A stretch of DNA of 54,712 nucleotides, taken from Oscillospiraceae bacterium. Its GTDB lineage: Bacteria; Bacillota; Clostridia; Oscillospirales; Ruminococcaceae. Under the pieces are notes generated by a model, which was not told the DNA's origin, ran no database searches, and saw only the letters and a list, made by a program, of their open reading frames with translations. Shown here piece after piece: positions 16,605-25,185 of this stretch (position 1 is the stretch's first letter; every line of letters starts with the position of its first letter). Both the position numbers and the translations under genes were made by a program. Where the stretch lies: assembly GCA_016296505.1 (NCBI GenBank), contig JAEDJD010000014.1, forward strand, positions 1-54,712, given 5' to 3'.

Positions 16605-16790
16605 TTCATCTCTCCCATAAAATAATCATAGAAAAAACTCCTGTCCGCACCGCAGACAGGAGCCGTGTATTGCTATCATGACTCAGCCCTGGTTTTGTTT
16701 TACGACAGGATGGTGCAAACGAACTGTCGGCAGGCTATGCGTATCCGCCCGCATATCGGATTAGACGCTGACCAAAGAGCGTCCGTACCC
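16605..16790 (-). promoter_or_regulatory. Structured leader of the que operon, candidate preQ1 riboswitch
   Basis: The RNA between the promoter (-10 at 16801-16796) and queD is about 185 nt and folds well by eye. GACGCT/AGCGTC and TATGCG/CGCATA hairpins are followed by CGACAG (16729-16724) pairing with CTGTCG (16708-16703), and then by a perfect 8-bp terminator. The TCCTGTC of the third helix is repeated in the 5' arm of the terminator, so it could pair alternatively with the terminator's 3' arm, as in an on/off switch. Riboswitches for preQ1 commonly control que genes, and class III is known from Ruminococcaceae. I cannot match a class consensus from memory, so the ligand is inferred from context. 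Confidence 0.55.
16632..16662 (-). terminator. Regulatory terminator in the que leader
   Basis: On the minus strand CTCCTGTC and GACAGGAG (16655-16662 and 16638-16645) form a perfect stem with a 9-base loop, followed by TTTTTTC. It lies 28 bases upstream of queD, so it must act as an attenuator. Confidence 0.85.
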
Positions 16791-16795
16791 GTAAA

Positions 16796-16824
16796 ATTAT
16801 AGCACAAATCAGTGAAAATGTCAA
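16796..16824 (-). promoter_or_regulatory. Sigma-A promoter of the que operon
   Basis: TTGACA, a 17-base spacer and TATAAT on the minus strand. The -35 box overlaps the stop codon of the upstream cotH-dockerin gene. Confidence 0.85.
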
Positions 16825-19055
16825 GCAACTGCTTGCGGATTCGCTGCGGCTTTTACAGGCAGCGGATAATCCAAGCCGACAATCTCCGACGTATAATGCA
16901 GCAGAATATGCAGCGCGTCCGTAACGTCAATGATTCCATTCTGATCGACGTCGCCATTCCGGCGCTGCGTTGCGGTAATCGGCGCATTTTTTCCGGTCAT
17001 TATCTCCGTATAATAGGTCAATACCGTCTGCGCGTCCTCCAATTCAACCGTACCGTTCGCAATAAAATCTCCATAACACAGCGTGCGCGGAATCTCAGCA
17101 AGCGCCGTTTCCATTTCCTGCATAATGGCTTCTGCCTCATAGATCGTTTTGACTGCGGCGAGCTGATCGGACTGCATTTTTTGCAAAGCAGCGATCTGTT
17201 TCTGTTCTTCGGCGTCATATGCTGCAAGACAGTCTATTGTCAGCCGGTTCAGCGTTTCCTGACAACACCGTATGCTTTCCGCCAAAAAATCCTCATGTAA
17301 AAACTGCTGCCGCGCAGCAAGGTTTTTCCGGATATACTCCACACATTCTGCATAGGTAATGCCGTTCTGCGGTCCAAGCGGCTTATAGGGCTTTCCGCCG
17401 AACATATGCCAGCGGATTCTATTCATCTCGGCGGCAGGCGCAATGGCGTCACGCATTTGCGCAATCGCCCCCGAAGGATCGACCAGCTCAGTCAGGATCG
17501 CATCCATTTTCTGTTCATAAAGCCATGCAGTCCGGCGCACGAAGGCGTCATCCTCCCAGAGCCGCCGAATCCATGAAAGCGCTGCAATACCGGTCTCTGC
17601 CGCCGTTTCCGGCTCATAGCCGCTGATCGGCAGATAGCGCACATAAATATCTCGCGGTAAAACAGAGTAATGCAGCTTCCCATCCGGTCCCTGCACAGCA
17701 AGGCTGTAATTCTGGTAGGCTAGGTCAAAATCCCAGACCGGACCGTAATGCAGCTTTCCATCTCCCGTCAAATCAGAGTCTTTATAAAAATAAAAACTCG
17801 TAGCCGTACCGTCTGTATTTTCTGTTATTTCCTGAATCAGATAGCCGAGCGCAAACGAATCCACATCCAGATACGTACTGTAATGCTTTCCGAGACTGTT
17901 GCAGCCCGTATCGGAATAAATCGCGTCCTCAAGCTCCTGCACAAATTTACGGATATACTCTGTCTGCGCTTTCGACGCATATTCCGGCGCACATATTTCG
18001 CAGATCACACCGCGATTCGTCACAAATTCGCCGCGCTTTGCACGCCCTCGAATCTGAAACTGTATCAGATATCCGCCCGTGATATCTTTGGGATCATTTG
18101 GAATCTCATAATAATGATAGCTGCCGTTTTCCTCGCCGTGAAGCGTTCCGCCGGCAACACGCAGCGGATAATCTTCAAGCGGTTTTTCATTGATATCCTG
18201 CGTATCTTCTTCCAGATCCGCGATTGCGACGCGTTCTTCATGTACGTGTACGCGCTCCGAAAGCTGGTACACGCCGCGATAATCGCCATCCAGATAGAGA
18301 TCGACAAATACCGAATCGGGCGTATACGCAAGCGCTGCCTGCCGACTCATGGCAAAGGCGATCTCATTGCGCAGCATCGAATGATCGAGAAAATTATTGA
18401 TCAATGCCCATTTTTTCGCAGCGCCCATACCATAAAGCGATGTTTTTTTGGGCAGCTTGAAGTTATAGGGCTTTTTCTCACCGCCATAATCCCATGAGGA
18501 ATTTCCGCGTCCTTTTATTATTTCAGGCGTACCCTGATATTGCACGCCGCCTGCTGCGTCCAGCATCAAAGCGGTACCCGTTGTTTCGAGGAATTTGGAT
18601 TTAGAAAGCACTTCCATCCCACCCTCGGCAAGTGTGACATACACACAACCGAGATTTGACTGCATCACTTGCAGCGTACCGAGTTCGCTGTCTCCGGACT
18701 GCATCTTGAATGTATCTTCGGTACTGAACAAATCGGTCGCCGCACCGGATATCACCGTCGTTTCATTGAGCAGAAGCGGCGCGTCACCGGCAATCTCATA
18801 AGATACGACCAGATTTGTCCGATCGGCAGCCGCAGGCAAAAACAAATACCAGCTTTCCGCCCAATCTACGTATATCATCTGAATCTGCGCCGCTTCGTCC
18901 TGTGCAAACACACCGGATACTGAAAGACGAATCTCCGACTGCTCTATAGCGTCCACCGGCTGATCTTCTGCGCTGCTCTGGAATGCGGAAATACCGGCGA
19001 AGCACAGCGCTGCCGCCACCGGTATCAAAATCTGAAACCCGCGAAGAATTCTCAT
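16821..19055 (-). CDS. Secreted CotH-family protein with C-terminal dockerin
   Basis: 744 residues with an N-terminal signal segment (ILIPVAAALCFAGISAF). Residues about 150-520 contain a CotH domain. It is recognisable from IKGRGNSSWDYGGEKKPYNFKL, LINNFLDHSMLRNEIAFAMS, FVDLYLDGDYRGVYQLSERV and the YGPVWDFDLAY motif, with kinase-like Asp residues. CotH proteins are atypical secreted protein kinases in spore formers, and the domain is widespread in rumen cellulosomes. Residues about 560-650 look helical. Residues about 660-725 are a type I dockerin (GDFIANGTVELEDAQ and GDVDQNGIIDVTDAL). The gene begins 9 bases after the PBP gene and is probably co-transcribed with it. A role in spores is unlikely given the dockerin; attachment or carbohydrate binding is possible. 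Confidence 0.88.
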   Translation of the reverse strand: MRILRGFQILIPVAAALCFAGISAFQSSAEDQPVDAIEQSEIRLSVSGVFAQDEAAQIQMIYVDWAESWYLFLPAAADRTNLVVSYEIAGDAPLLLNETTVISGAATDLFSTEDTFKMQSGDSELGTLQVMQSNLGCVYVTLAEGGMEVLSKSKFLETTGTALMLDAAGGVQYQGTPEIIKGRGNSSWDYGGEKKPYNFKLPKKTSLYGMGAAKKWALINNFLDHSMLRNEIAFAMSRQAALAYTPDSVFVDLYLDGDYRGVYQLSERVHVHEERVAIADLEEDTQDINEKPLEDYPLRVAGGTLHGEENGSYHYYEIPNDPKDITGGYLIQFQIRGRAKRGEFVTNRGVICEICAPEYASKAQTEYIRKFVQELEDAIYSDTGCNSLGKHYSTYLDVDSFALGYLIQEITENTDGTATSFYFYKDSDLTGDGKLHYGPVWDFDLAYQNYSLAVQGPDGKLHYSVLPRDIYVRYLPISGYEPETAAETGIAALSWIRRLWEDDAFVRRTAWLYEQKMDAILTELVDPSGAIAQMRDAIAPAAEMNRIRWHMFGGKPYKPLGPQNGITYAECVEYIRKNLAARQQFLHEDFLAESIRCCQETLNRLTIDCLAAYDAEEQKQIAALQKMQSDQLAAVKTIYEAEAIMQEMETALAEIPRTLCYGDFIANGTVELEDAQTVLTYYTEIMTGKNAPITATQRRNGDVDQNGIIDVTDALHILLHYTSEIVGLDYPLPVKAAANPQAVA

Positions 19056-19064
19056 GCAATCTCC

Positions 19065-20486
19065 TTACACTTTGCCGTAAAGCGAATCCAGCAAAACCTT
19101 GGCGATCTGCGCCGTTGTGACGTCCCAGCTCTCGCGCTCCTCAATCATAATACAGAATGCAACCGGACAGCTTTCATCCAGACAATAGCCGACGAGCAGC
19201 GAATTCTCATATTGTCTGCCATCATCGCTGACCTGCGCCGTACCACTCTTTACGCCGCAGGAATAATTTCCAAGCGAAACATAATAGTGCTCTGTCGCAT
19301 TTTTCGTCATGACCGCCTGCACCGCCTGCGCAGCCTCAGACGTAAACATTTGATCTGTTTGCATATGGGTCGCAAGCGAAACAGTCTTTTGTTCGGCTGT
19401 TGTTTTCGATTGCAGCAGATACGGCTTGACCGCCGCACCGGTGCCATTTGCAATCGCGCCCTGCCAGAGCATAAGCTGATACGGACTGACAAGCGTTTTG
19501 CCTTGTCCGAGCGCACCCCATTCCGTCTCAAACTGATCCTTGTCTACAAGCGTTGTCGAAGCTGGTTGAATGACAATGCCATTGAGAGAAAACGGCTCCG
19601 CCTGTTCTCCGTTCACTGAATAGCCCATGCGGGTATAGTCTAAAATGATCTCGGAAAGCGGCACAAGACCGGATTGTACAAGCTGAGCAAAATACGGATT
19701 GCAGCTATTGGCAAATGCGGCTGCAAGATTCTGCGTACCATGCCCGTAATCCTGATGACATTTGATGACATCGCCGTTCGGATTTGCCCATGACCCCGAA
19801 CACGCATATTGCTGATTGTTCACAGCGTCCACACCGGCAAACTGGTAAGCGGCAAGCAATGTAGAGACCTTTTGCGTAGAGCCGGGAACAGTCGGATAAA
19901 ATGCCTTGCAGAGCAGACTTCCCTTCGGCATTTCCGCAATATTTGCATAACCCTGTACAATATCTACACAGGGACGGCTCACGCAGACATAGCACTCGCC
20001 GGTTTTCCAATTATAGGCAATCGCCGTTCCATTTTTCGTTCCGAACGCATTGAATACGGCGCGATTGGCGCTGTGCAGAAGCGTTGTTTGCAAGATTGTC
20101 GCACTGGAACCGGAACCATAGGTAAAGCTATAATTGACCAGCTCATCGAGATTGCGCGATACAATCGTATTGGACATCTGACCGCTGGTATCACCGATCA
20201 GATTGCCGACATCCGCAAAATGTCCCCATTCATAATTCGTAAGCGGTTGGGTACCGTCAAACAGCACATCGCCGGTGCGATCTACAACCTTTCCATAGGT
20301 TGCCTTTCCGGATTTCGCCATATAAAACGCAGATTGCGTCACTAGCCGCCAGCCGAGATAACCCAATCCGATGAGAAATACGGTCAAAATGAACGCCGTC
20401 CATTTTCCGGCTCTGCGCATACTGCGCGGTGCAGAGACATCCAAAGCCGGAATCGGCGGACGCTGCCGAAGCTGTCGTTTTGCCAT
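19065..20486 (-). CDS. pbpA: Class B penicillin-binding protein (PbpA/PBP2-like transpeptidase)
   Basis: 473 residues. One membrane helix (about residues 29-48) anchors it. The transpeptidase domain has all active-site motifs: STQK at 203-206 (acylated serine), SCN at 261-263 and KSGT near 412. It cross-links peptidoglycan during wall growth. The N-terminal region is short (about 150 residues), like the actinobacterial PbpA in fhaB-rodA-pbpA clusters. It follows the RodA/FtsW gene by one base, and such pairs form SEDS-PBP synthase complexes. Confidence 0.92.
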   Translation of the reverse strand: MAKRQLRQRPPIPALDVSAPRSMRRAGKWTAFILTVFLIGLGYLGWRLVTQSAFYMAKSGKATYGKVVDRTGDVLFDGTQPLTNYEWGHFADVGNLIGDTSGQMSNTIVSRNLDELVNYSFTYGSGSSATILQTTLLHSANRAVFNAFGTKNGTAIAYNWKTGECYVCVSRPCVDIVQGYANIAEMPKGSLLCKAFYPTVPGSTQKVSTLLAAYQFAGVDAVNNQQYACSGSWANPNGDVIKCHQDYGHGTQNLAAAFANSCNPYFAQLVQSGLVPLSEIILDYTRMGYSVNGEQAEPFSLNGIVIQPASTTLVDKDQFETEWGALGQGKTLVSPYQLMLWQGAIANGTGAAVKPYLLQSKTTAEQKTVSLATHMQTDQMFTSEAAQAVQAVMTKNATEHYYVSLGNYSCGVKSGTAQVSDDGRQYENSLLVGYCLDESCPVAFCIMIEERESWDVTTAQIAKVLLDSLYGKV

Positions 20487-20487
20487 A

Positions 20488-21756
20488 TCAGCCGCCCTCC
20501 TTATTCAGCGCAGCGCGATCTGTCAGGACGGGCGCCTGCGCAGCTTTCAGAAAACCGGCAAGGATGCCGCTTGCAAGCATCGAGCTGCCGCCCTGCGAAA
20601 TAAACGGAATCGTTACGCCCGTAAATGGAATCACATTGCATGAACCGAAAATATTGAGCGCCATCTGTACGATAAACGCCGCAGCCACGCCGACTGCCAA
20701 ACCGGAATGGTAGTAGCTGCGCGGCGGAACGGTCAAAATCGAAGCCGGAAGGAACAGGACCAGAATCACAGTCATCATGCCGGTAAACAGTCCCCATTCC
20801 TCGCAGATCGTTGAGAAAACGATATCTGTGCGCGCTGCGGCAACATGAATCAGCGTACCATTTCCAGCGCCCTTGCCGAACCATCCACCCTCTGCGATCG
20901 CGGTCAGCGCTTTGACCTGCTGATAGCCGGAGCCGGACATATCCGACCAGATATCGGAATGCAAACGCGCCTGTACATATTCCGGTGCGAGCTTCCAAGC
21001 AAAAATGATCGCCATGACCGCGCAGGCAGCAAGGAATATCATCAGACGAAACGACATCTTTTCACGCAGATAGCAGAAACGCAGCAGCATACCACATCCT
21101 GCAATCGCAACAAATGTCGGCAGCGAACCGAGGTCTCTGCACCACCATTGCAGTCCCGCAATGACGACCGTACATAGAATCAGCATCAGATTATCCGGTA
21201 CAAAGTGAATGCCTGCCACCTCGGATTTATGGAGCTGCTTCCGCACCGAGCTTGCGCAGATCAATACGAATACCGGCTTGACAAATTCCGAGGGCTGAAT
21301 TGTAATCACACCGAGATCAATCCAGATTCCGCGGCTGCCCGTCAGGAAAAAGATTGCCGCTACAAGCATAAAGAATATTGCGTACCAAAGGGGTTTCAAG
21401 CGCTCTGCACGATACGGATTCCGCGTCACCACATAAGAAACCTGACACATCAGAAACGCAGCAATCCCGAATATAAAATGCTTGACTGCAAAAGAAAGTC
21501 CTCCGAAGCAGGATTGATAGATTGTGCTCATACCGATCACCAGCAGCATAACGGTATCGACCGTACAAGCCTCACGCTGTACAACCGCCAGTATAATCGA
21601 GCCGACAAAATCCGCTGTCAGGACAGCGCACGCCATTTTAAAGACCTCCGGCGTCAAGCCGAAGGAGCAGGCAACCAGCAGCATCATAGCGAAATGCGCG
21701 ATCAGAACAAGCAGCAGCAGGAACGGATGCGACATCGGTTTGGAACTTTTTCCCAT
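20488..21756 (-). CDS. SEDS-family peptidoglycan glycosyltransferase (RodA/FtsW/SpoVE)
   Basis: 422 residues, about ten membrane helices. SEDS marks include GSRGIWIDLGVITIQPSEFVK (the conserved Q-P-S-E segment), LILCTVVIAGLQWWCRDLGSL and, near the C-terminus, GVTIPFISQGGSSML. SEDS proteins polymerise lipid II with a partner class B PBP, here the next gene. Its ATG shares one base with the FHA-gene stop (TAATG). Family alone does not separate RodA from FtsW; the FHA-SEDS-PBP order favours an elongation-type RodA. Confidence 0.93.
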   Translation of the reverse strand: MGKSSKPMSHPFLLLLVLIAHFAMMLLVACSFGLTPEVFKMACAVLTADFVGSIILAVVQREACTVDTVMLLVIGMSTIYQSCFGGLSFAVKHFIFGIAAFLMCQVSYVVTRNPYRAERLKPLWYAIFFMLVAAIFFLTGSRGIWIDLGVITIQPSEFVKPVFVLICASSVRKQLHKSEVAGIHFVPDNLMLILCTVVIAGLQWWCRDLGSLPTFVAIAGCGMLLRFCYLREKMSFRLMIFLAACAVMAIIFAWKLAPEYVQARLHSDIWSDMSGSGYQQVKALTAIAEGGWFGKGAGNGTLIHVAAARTDIVFSTICEEWGLFTGMMTVILVLFLPASILTVPPRSYYHSGLAVGVAAAFIVQMALNIFGSCNVIPFTGVTIPFISQGGSSMLASGILAGFLKAAQAPVLTDRAALNKEGG

Positions 21757-22205
21757 TACGCCACATCCCTTCCATCGCCCTTAACAACGATCAGTTTACG
21801 GTTTCCGATTGTAATGGCGTCATTCTGATGCAGCGTGCAGGGCTTCGTGATCTTTCTGCCATTGACCAGAACGCCATTCTGTGCGCCGATATCTTCGATA
21901 CGCCACTTACCGCTGGAAAGCGTCAGAAGCGCGTGAAATCGTGAGATTTCGGTATCGGGGAACTGAATATCCGCCGATGGATGCCTGCCGATCAACACCT
22001 CTGCCGCGCCAAGCGGATAGATCTCACCGGCGCAGGCAAGCATATAGCCTCTGCCTTCTTTCGCCCAGCGGCGATCACCGCGGCGGCGCTCTCTGCCTGC
22101 TGCAATCAGAATCACGAGTGCGCAGATATCAACAAAAATTACAACAAAAGCAGTTGCCGCTTCCCGAAAGAAGGGATATCGCTCAAAGAGAATGGTAAAA
22201 TCCAT
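21756..22205 (-). CDS. Membrane-anchored FHA-domain protein
   Basis: 149 residues. One hydrophobic helix near residues 18-36 (ATAFVVIFVDICALVILIAA) is followed by an Arg-rich linker and a forkhead-associated domain at about 68-140. The FHA marks are LIGRHPSADIQF, the SRFHALL motif, and NGVLVNG. FHA domains bind phosphothreonine, so this gene may link Ser/Thr kinase signalling to the SEDS-PBP pair encoded downstream, as FhaB does in Actinobacteria. No kinase gene is in the window. First gene of the operon. Confidence 0.88.
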   Translation of the reverse strand: MDFTILFERYPFFREAATAFVVIFVDICALVILIAAGRERRRGDRRWAKEGRGYMLACAGEIYPLGAAEVLIGRHPSADIQFPDTEISRFHALLTLSSGKWRIEDIGAQNGVLVNGRKITKPCTLHQNDAITIGNRKLIVVKGDGRDVA

Positions 22206-22256
22206 GTCAGCACACCTTTCTATTTATATAGTATTTGATCTCGCGTTATGCTAATG

Positions 22257-22285
22257 AGTATACCATAACTGCGCCCGATTGTCAA
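22257..22285 (-). promoter_or_regulatory. Sigma-A promoter of the FHA-SEDS-PBP-CotH operon
   Basis: TTGACA, a 17-base spacer and TATACT on the minus strand, 52 bases upstream of the FHA gene. Confidence 0.82.
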
Positions 22286-23186
22286 GCCGACAGCATCAGC
22301 TTCCATTTTTTGAAAGCGCTCCGACAGATTCAACGCCTCGTAAATCCTCATTCTTGCAAGCAGCTCAGCCAAAAGTTCCAGAAAAAGTCAAAAGCCGCAT
22401 GGACAAAACGCAATTTGAATCAACAAAATAAAGGAGGCTCTCATGCCAGAGCCTCCCCTTATTTTTTATTCAATTTTGACGGTATAGAAAGCGTCTATAT
22501 CAATGCTACCGCGAGCATTTGTGCAGAAACCGCTTCACATTCCAAAGAATGCGCTCCGGTGTTTCCAAGCTACGGCAATCATTCGTGCAGCTGACTGCCG
22601 ACGCACGGAGTAAAGATCACTCCCCATATCATCATTGGCGATATCAATATTGAAACGGCGGCTTCACGATTGCATTCTATATCATTGCATTTCCGCCGAT
22701 GACTGCACCCGCTGCACAGTCGAAACATTTCATCACTCTACTTGTTGCAATACGGCTGCACACTGCTTTCGCTCTGCTCCGTCGAGCAGCTGTATTCTGT
22801 GTCGGCTTCCATATCGGAACTGCATCTGCACACCGGTTCACAAAATATGATTTTCATATATTAACCGGAATCAATCATGCTTTTCTGTCACACAGAACCC
22901 ATCATGCGCGAGCCTTCGCCAATGAATGGGACATTTTCAGAATTTTCCATTGGATTCACGCAACCTTTCTGAATCTGTATTTGCGGTAAAATCCTCGCTG
23001 ACTGTCAATCAACTATTCACGAATTCCGCCTAAGCGGAACGGAAATACCGCATGACTCATATCATATAAGAAGTGCAAAATCTAATTATATAAACTACGG
23101 GAGCAATGGTTCAAACACTTTACCGATTGGCGAACCATTTGGTTTTGTTCTCGTCCGGAGAATTCCTTTGCCTTTCCTATGGTCTT
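22286..23186. other. 0.9 kb with no convincing gene
   Basis: No reading frame here has both a ribosome binding site and recognisable protein sequence. On the minus strand a short stretch ending near 22470 reads SGFCTNARGSIDIDAFYTVK before a stop, which could be the tail of a lost gene. A hairpin (TTCCGC/GCGGAA near 23030) and another (AATGGTTC/GAACCATT at 23104-23138) are present. A strong minus-strand promoter lies at its right edge. Confidence 0.5.
22433..22467 (+). terminator. Hairpin terminator
   Basis: GGAGGCTC (22433-22440) and GAGCCTCC (22449-22456) with an 8-base loop, followed by CCTTATTTTTT. Best read on the plus strand, but no plus-strand gene precedes it. It could also serve transcripts from the right. 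Confidence 0.6.
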
Positions 23187-23215
23187 ATTATAGCACACTT
23201 TTTGTTGTTTGTCAA
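23187..23215 (-). promoter_or_regulatory. Strong sigma-A promoter with no gene after it
   Basis: On the minus strand TTGACA, a 17-base spacer and TATAAT, consensus at every position. The first transcribed bases (AAGACCATAGG) nearly match those of the major pilin promoter. No coding frame follows, so it may drive an untranslated RNA. Confidence 0.7.
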
Positions 23216-23272
23216 TAGTTTTCTAAAACTTTTTGTGATATTTTGGTGAAAATTATTTGAACAAATCAAGAC

Positions 23273-23301
23273 TTGACATTTTTAGAAAAATCGGTTACAA
23301 T
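23273..23301 (+). promoter_or_regulatory. Sigma-A promoter of the DUF1292 gene
   Basis: TTGACA, a 17-base spacer and TACAAT, 65 bases upstream of the start codon. Confidence 0.82.
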
Positions 23302-23365
23302 ATTAAATACGAACTGTGGTTCGGAAATATTAGACCGGATACATTCCGGCGGAACGGAGCGAAAT

Positions 23366-23698
23366 ATGCAAGATCAGAATACACCAATGGAACAGGATGC
23401 AATGATGGACGACGCCGACCTCTATACGCTCGTGGATGAGGAAGGCAATGAGAAGCTTTTTGAACTGATTGATATTCTTGAGGAAAACGGTCAGGTCTAT
23501 TTTGCCCTGATTCCGCACATCGAGGATCCGGCTGAGCTGCTCGAAGGCGAAATCGAGCTGGTTGTGCTGAATGCAAAAACAGACAACGACGGCAACGAAA
23601 TTCTTGAGCCAATCGACAGCGATGAAGAATATAATCGCATCGCAGAAGCTTTCCTCGAAAGACTCAACGAGGAAGAAATTGACGAGGAGAATGAGTAA
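23366..23698 (+). CDS. DUF1292 (YrzB-type) acidic protein
   Basis: 110 residues, strongly acidic. The middle (LYTLVDEEGNEKLFELIDILEENGQVYFALIP, then EIELVVLNAKTDNDGNEILEPIDSDEEYNRIAEAF) matches DUF1292, a small cytoplasmic family widespread in Firmicutes whose function is not established. It is often encoded after alaS and the Holliday-junction resolvase ruvX; here it stands alone behind its own promoter. CGGAGCG precedes the ATG at 23366. An upstream in-frame ATG at 23273 lies inside the promoter and is excluded. Confidence 0.85.
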   Translation: MQDQNTPMEQDAMMDDADLYTLVDEEGNEKLFELIDILEENGQVYFALIPHIEDPAELLEGEIELVVLNAKTDNDGNEILEPIDSDEEYNRIAEAFLERLNEEEIDEENE

Positions 23699-23739
23699 TA
23701 TTTCACAACATTTAGAAAATATTTTGTGCGCTTTGCTAG

Positions 23740-23768
23740 TTGATTTTTAGAGCTGAATCTGATATACT
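23740..23768 (+). promoter_or_regulatory. Sigma-A promoter of the probable 6S RNA
   Basis: TTGATT (23740-23745), a 17-base spacer and TATACT (23763-23768). No reading frame follows, but a long structured RNA with a terminator does. Confidence 0.78.
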
Positions 23769-23775
23769 AGTATTA

Positions 23776-23975
23776 ACAAAAGCAAAGCATTCTGCCTTGT
23801 GCGAGCAAGCCTGTTTTGATATAATCCAACACTTATATTCAGGGAATCCTGTCTCTGCGTAAGAATTGCAGACCTCCCGCTTCGGCGGTTGCTAGGGAGC
23901 ATGAGCGACGCAGGCAGATACCCACCTGCTCAACGCGGGTTTTATTATGCAGGCGACGGCAAGGCGGAGATTGTA
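23776..23975 (+). ncRNA. ssrS: Probable 6S RNA
   Basis: About 200 nt between a good promoter and a good terminator. The ends pair: TCTGCCTTG (23791-23799) with CAAGGCGGA (23960-23968), then GCCTG (23809-23813) with CAGGC (23950-23954), separated by an internal loop. Inside are a UUCG hairpin (CCGC-TTCG-GCGG) within a CTCCC/GGGAG stem and a GCAGG/CCTGC hairpin. The closed terminal stem, large central bubble and size are those of 6S RNA, which binds sigma-A RNA polymerase as a promoter mimic in stationary phase. The 3' segment GCAGGCGACGGCAAGGCGG also resembles the end of known 6S RNAs as I remember them. No database match was made. Confidence 0.6.
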
Positions 23976-23982
23976 TGCAACG

Positions 23983-24014
23983 CGGACAGATCATATGGTC
24001 TGTCCGTTTTTTTG
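23983..24014 (+). terminator. Terminator of the probable 6S RNA
   Basis: CGGACAGA (23983-23990) and TCTGTCCG (23999-24006) with an 8-base loop, followed by TTTTTTTG. Confidence 0.88.
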
Positions 24015-24033
24015 CGGATATCTGCAAAATCAC

Positions 24034-24062
24034 TTGCTTTTTTTTGAGAAATATGCTAAAAT
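24034..24062 (+). promoter_or_regulatory. Promoter of the SseB-like gene
   Basis: TTGCTT, a 17-base spacer and TAAAAT; the start codon follows 54 bases later. Confidence 0.6.
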
Positions 24063-24115
24063 AATGATATAAGCCATAATATAATGGCGAAATTATAGAT
24101 TGAGGAGGATTCTCA

Positions 24116-25057
24116 ATGCCAGAACCTATGCAACCAATCACCAACCCCGTTCTTGTGGACGCAATGGCAACCTTTAAACTGGATCTTGCAAACCACGAAA
24201 GCGAAGAAGTTTTCAAAGAACATGAAAGAGCCTTTTTACAGGCAGCCATCGAAGCGAGATATCTCCTGCCGGCACAGGTCGAACAGCCTGCCGAACCGCC
24301 GAAAGAAGGCGAACCCGTTCAGGCGCGCGTCGCATTCCAGATCATGACAAATCCAAAAGGCGAAAAGTTTATGCCGGCTTTTACCGACGAAGTGGAATTG
24401 AAAAAGAACCGCAAGCCGGGCGAGCGTTTTCAGGTTGCCGTCATGTCCTTCAATGACATCTATCAGTTTATTAAGAGCAATGAAGCAATTAACGGCGTCG
24501 TAATCAATCCGTTTGGTTCCGCACTTTGCCTGATTCGTCAGCAGATCATTGCAATCGGCGATCATAATAATCAGCCGGTTCTCTCTGCACCGCGTCCTAC
24601 CGCGCAGGCGCAGCCGGTTCCGGTCGCTGTACCGCAGCCGACCAATGCGCTTGGCGCTGCCGAAAATTCACGCGAGCAGCAACAGGATATGATCCGTGCT
24701 GCAATGGCTCAACTCGATGCGGATAAAGCCGCTGCGGAAGCTTCCGACGCAGAGTCGGAAACCGATCCGATCAACGATGAACTGCTCTCAGCGCTCAAAG
24801 GCGTTCTCAAAAAGCAAAAGCCGGTCAAAAAGGCTTATATCAAAGCAGAATCTGAAAATGGCGAGCGCTATCTGCTCATTGCACTGGAAGCGGACGAAAA
24901 CGCGGATCTGGAAGCAATCGGCAATACCATCACAACAGAGTGTGCAGATTATTCCGATCTGCCATTTGACTGCGTTGCCTCCAGTTCCATCCGCGCAAAG
25001 GATCTTGTTGCGGAAAGCAAGCCTTTCTATGAAAAAAAGCGCTTCGGCATTTTTTAA
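24116..25057 (+). CDS. SseB-family protein (enhanced serine sensitivity)
   Basis: 313 residues. Residues about 15-155 fit the SseB N-terminal domain (LVDAMATFKLDLANHES, ARVAFQIMTNPKGEKFMPAFTDEVEL, INGVVINPFGSALCL). A Pro/Ala/Gln-rich linker covers about 160-200. Residues about 225-313 fit the SseB C-terminal domain (KKAYIKAESENGERYLLIALEADE, FDCVASSSIRAKDLVAESKPFYEKKRF). It is named after an E. coli protein affecting serine sensitivity; the molecular role is unknown and related domains occur in secretion-linked proteins. No signal peptide. GAGGAGG precedes the ATG. Confidence 0.85.
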   Translation: MPEPMQPITNPVLVDAMATFKLDLANHESEEVFKEHERAFLQAAIEARYLLPAQVEQPAEPPKEGEPVQARVAFQIMTNPKGEKFMPAFTDEVELKKNRKPGERFQVAVMSFNDIYQFIKSNEAINGVVINPFGSALCLIRQQIIAIGDHNNQPVLSAPRPTAQAQPVPVAVPQPTNALGAAENSREQQQDMIRAAMAQLDADKAAAEASDAESETDPINDELLSALKGVLKKQKPVKKAYIKAESENGERYLLIALEADENADLEAIGNTITTECADYSDLPFDCVASSSIRAKDLVAESKPFYEKKRFGIF

Positions 25058-25185
25058 TTTCGTTCCGCACGGTGGTTTTCCATCATGAATGCGCCGCAAA
25101 CGGGTAGCGGTGCCTTATCCGGATACAGCCGTCTGCCATTTCTGTGCTGTACCGCACAGACAACTATATTCGAGGGGGAATACTT

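Noticed and set aside
22235..22989. Several 70-120-codon frames in the gap left of the DUF1292 gene
   Set aside because: They overlap a promoter or terminator, lack binding sites and show no conserved motif.
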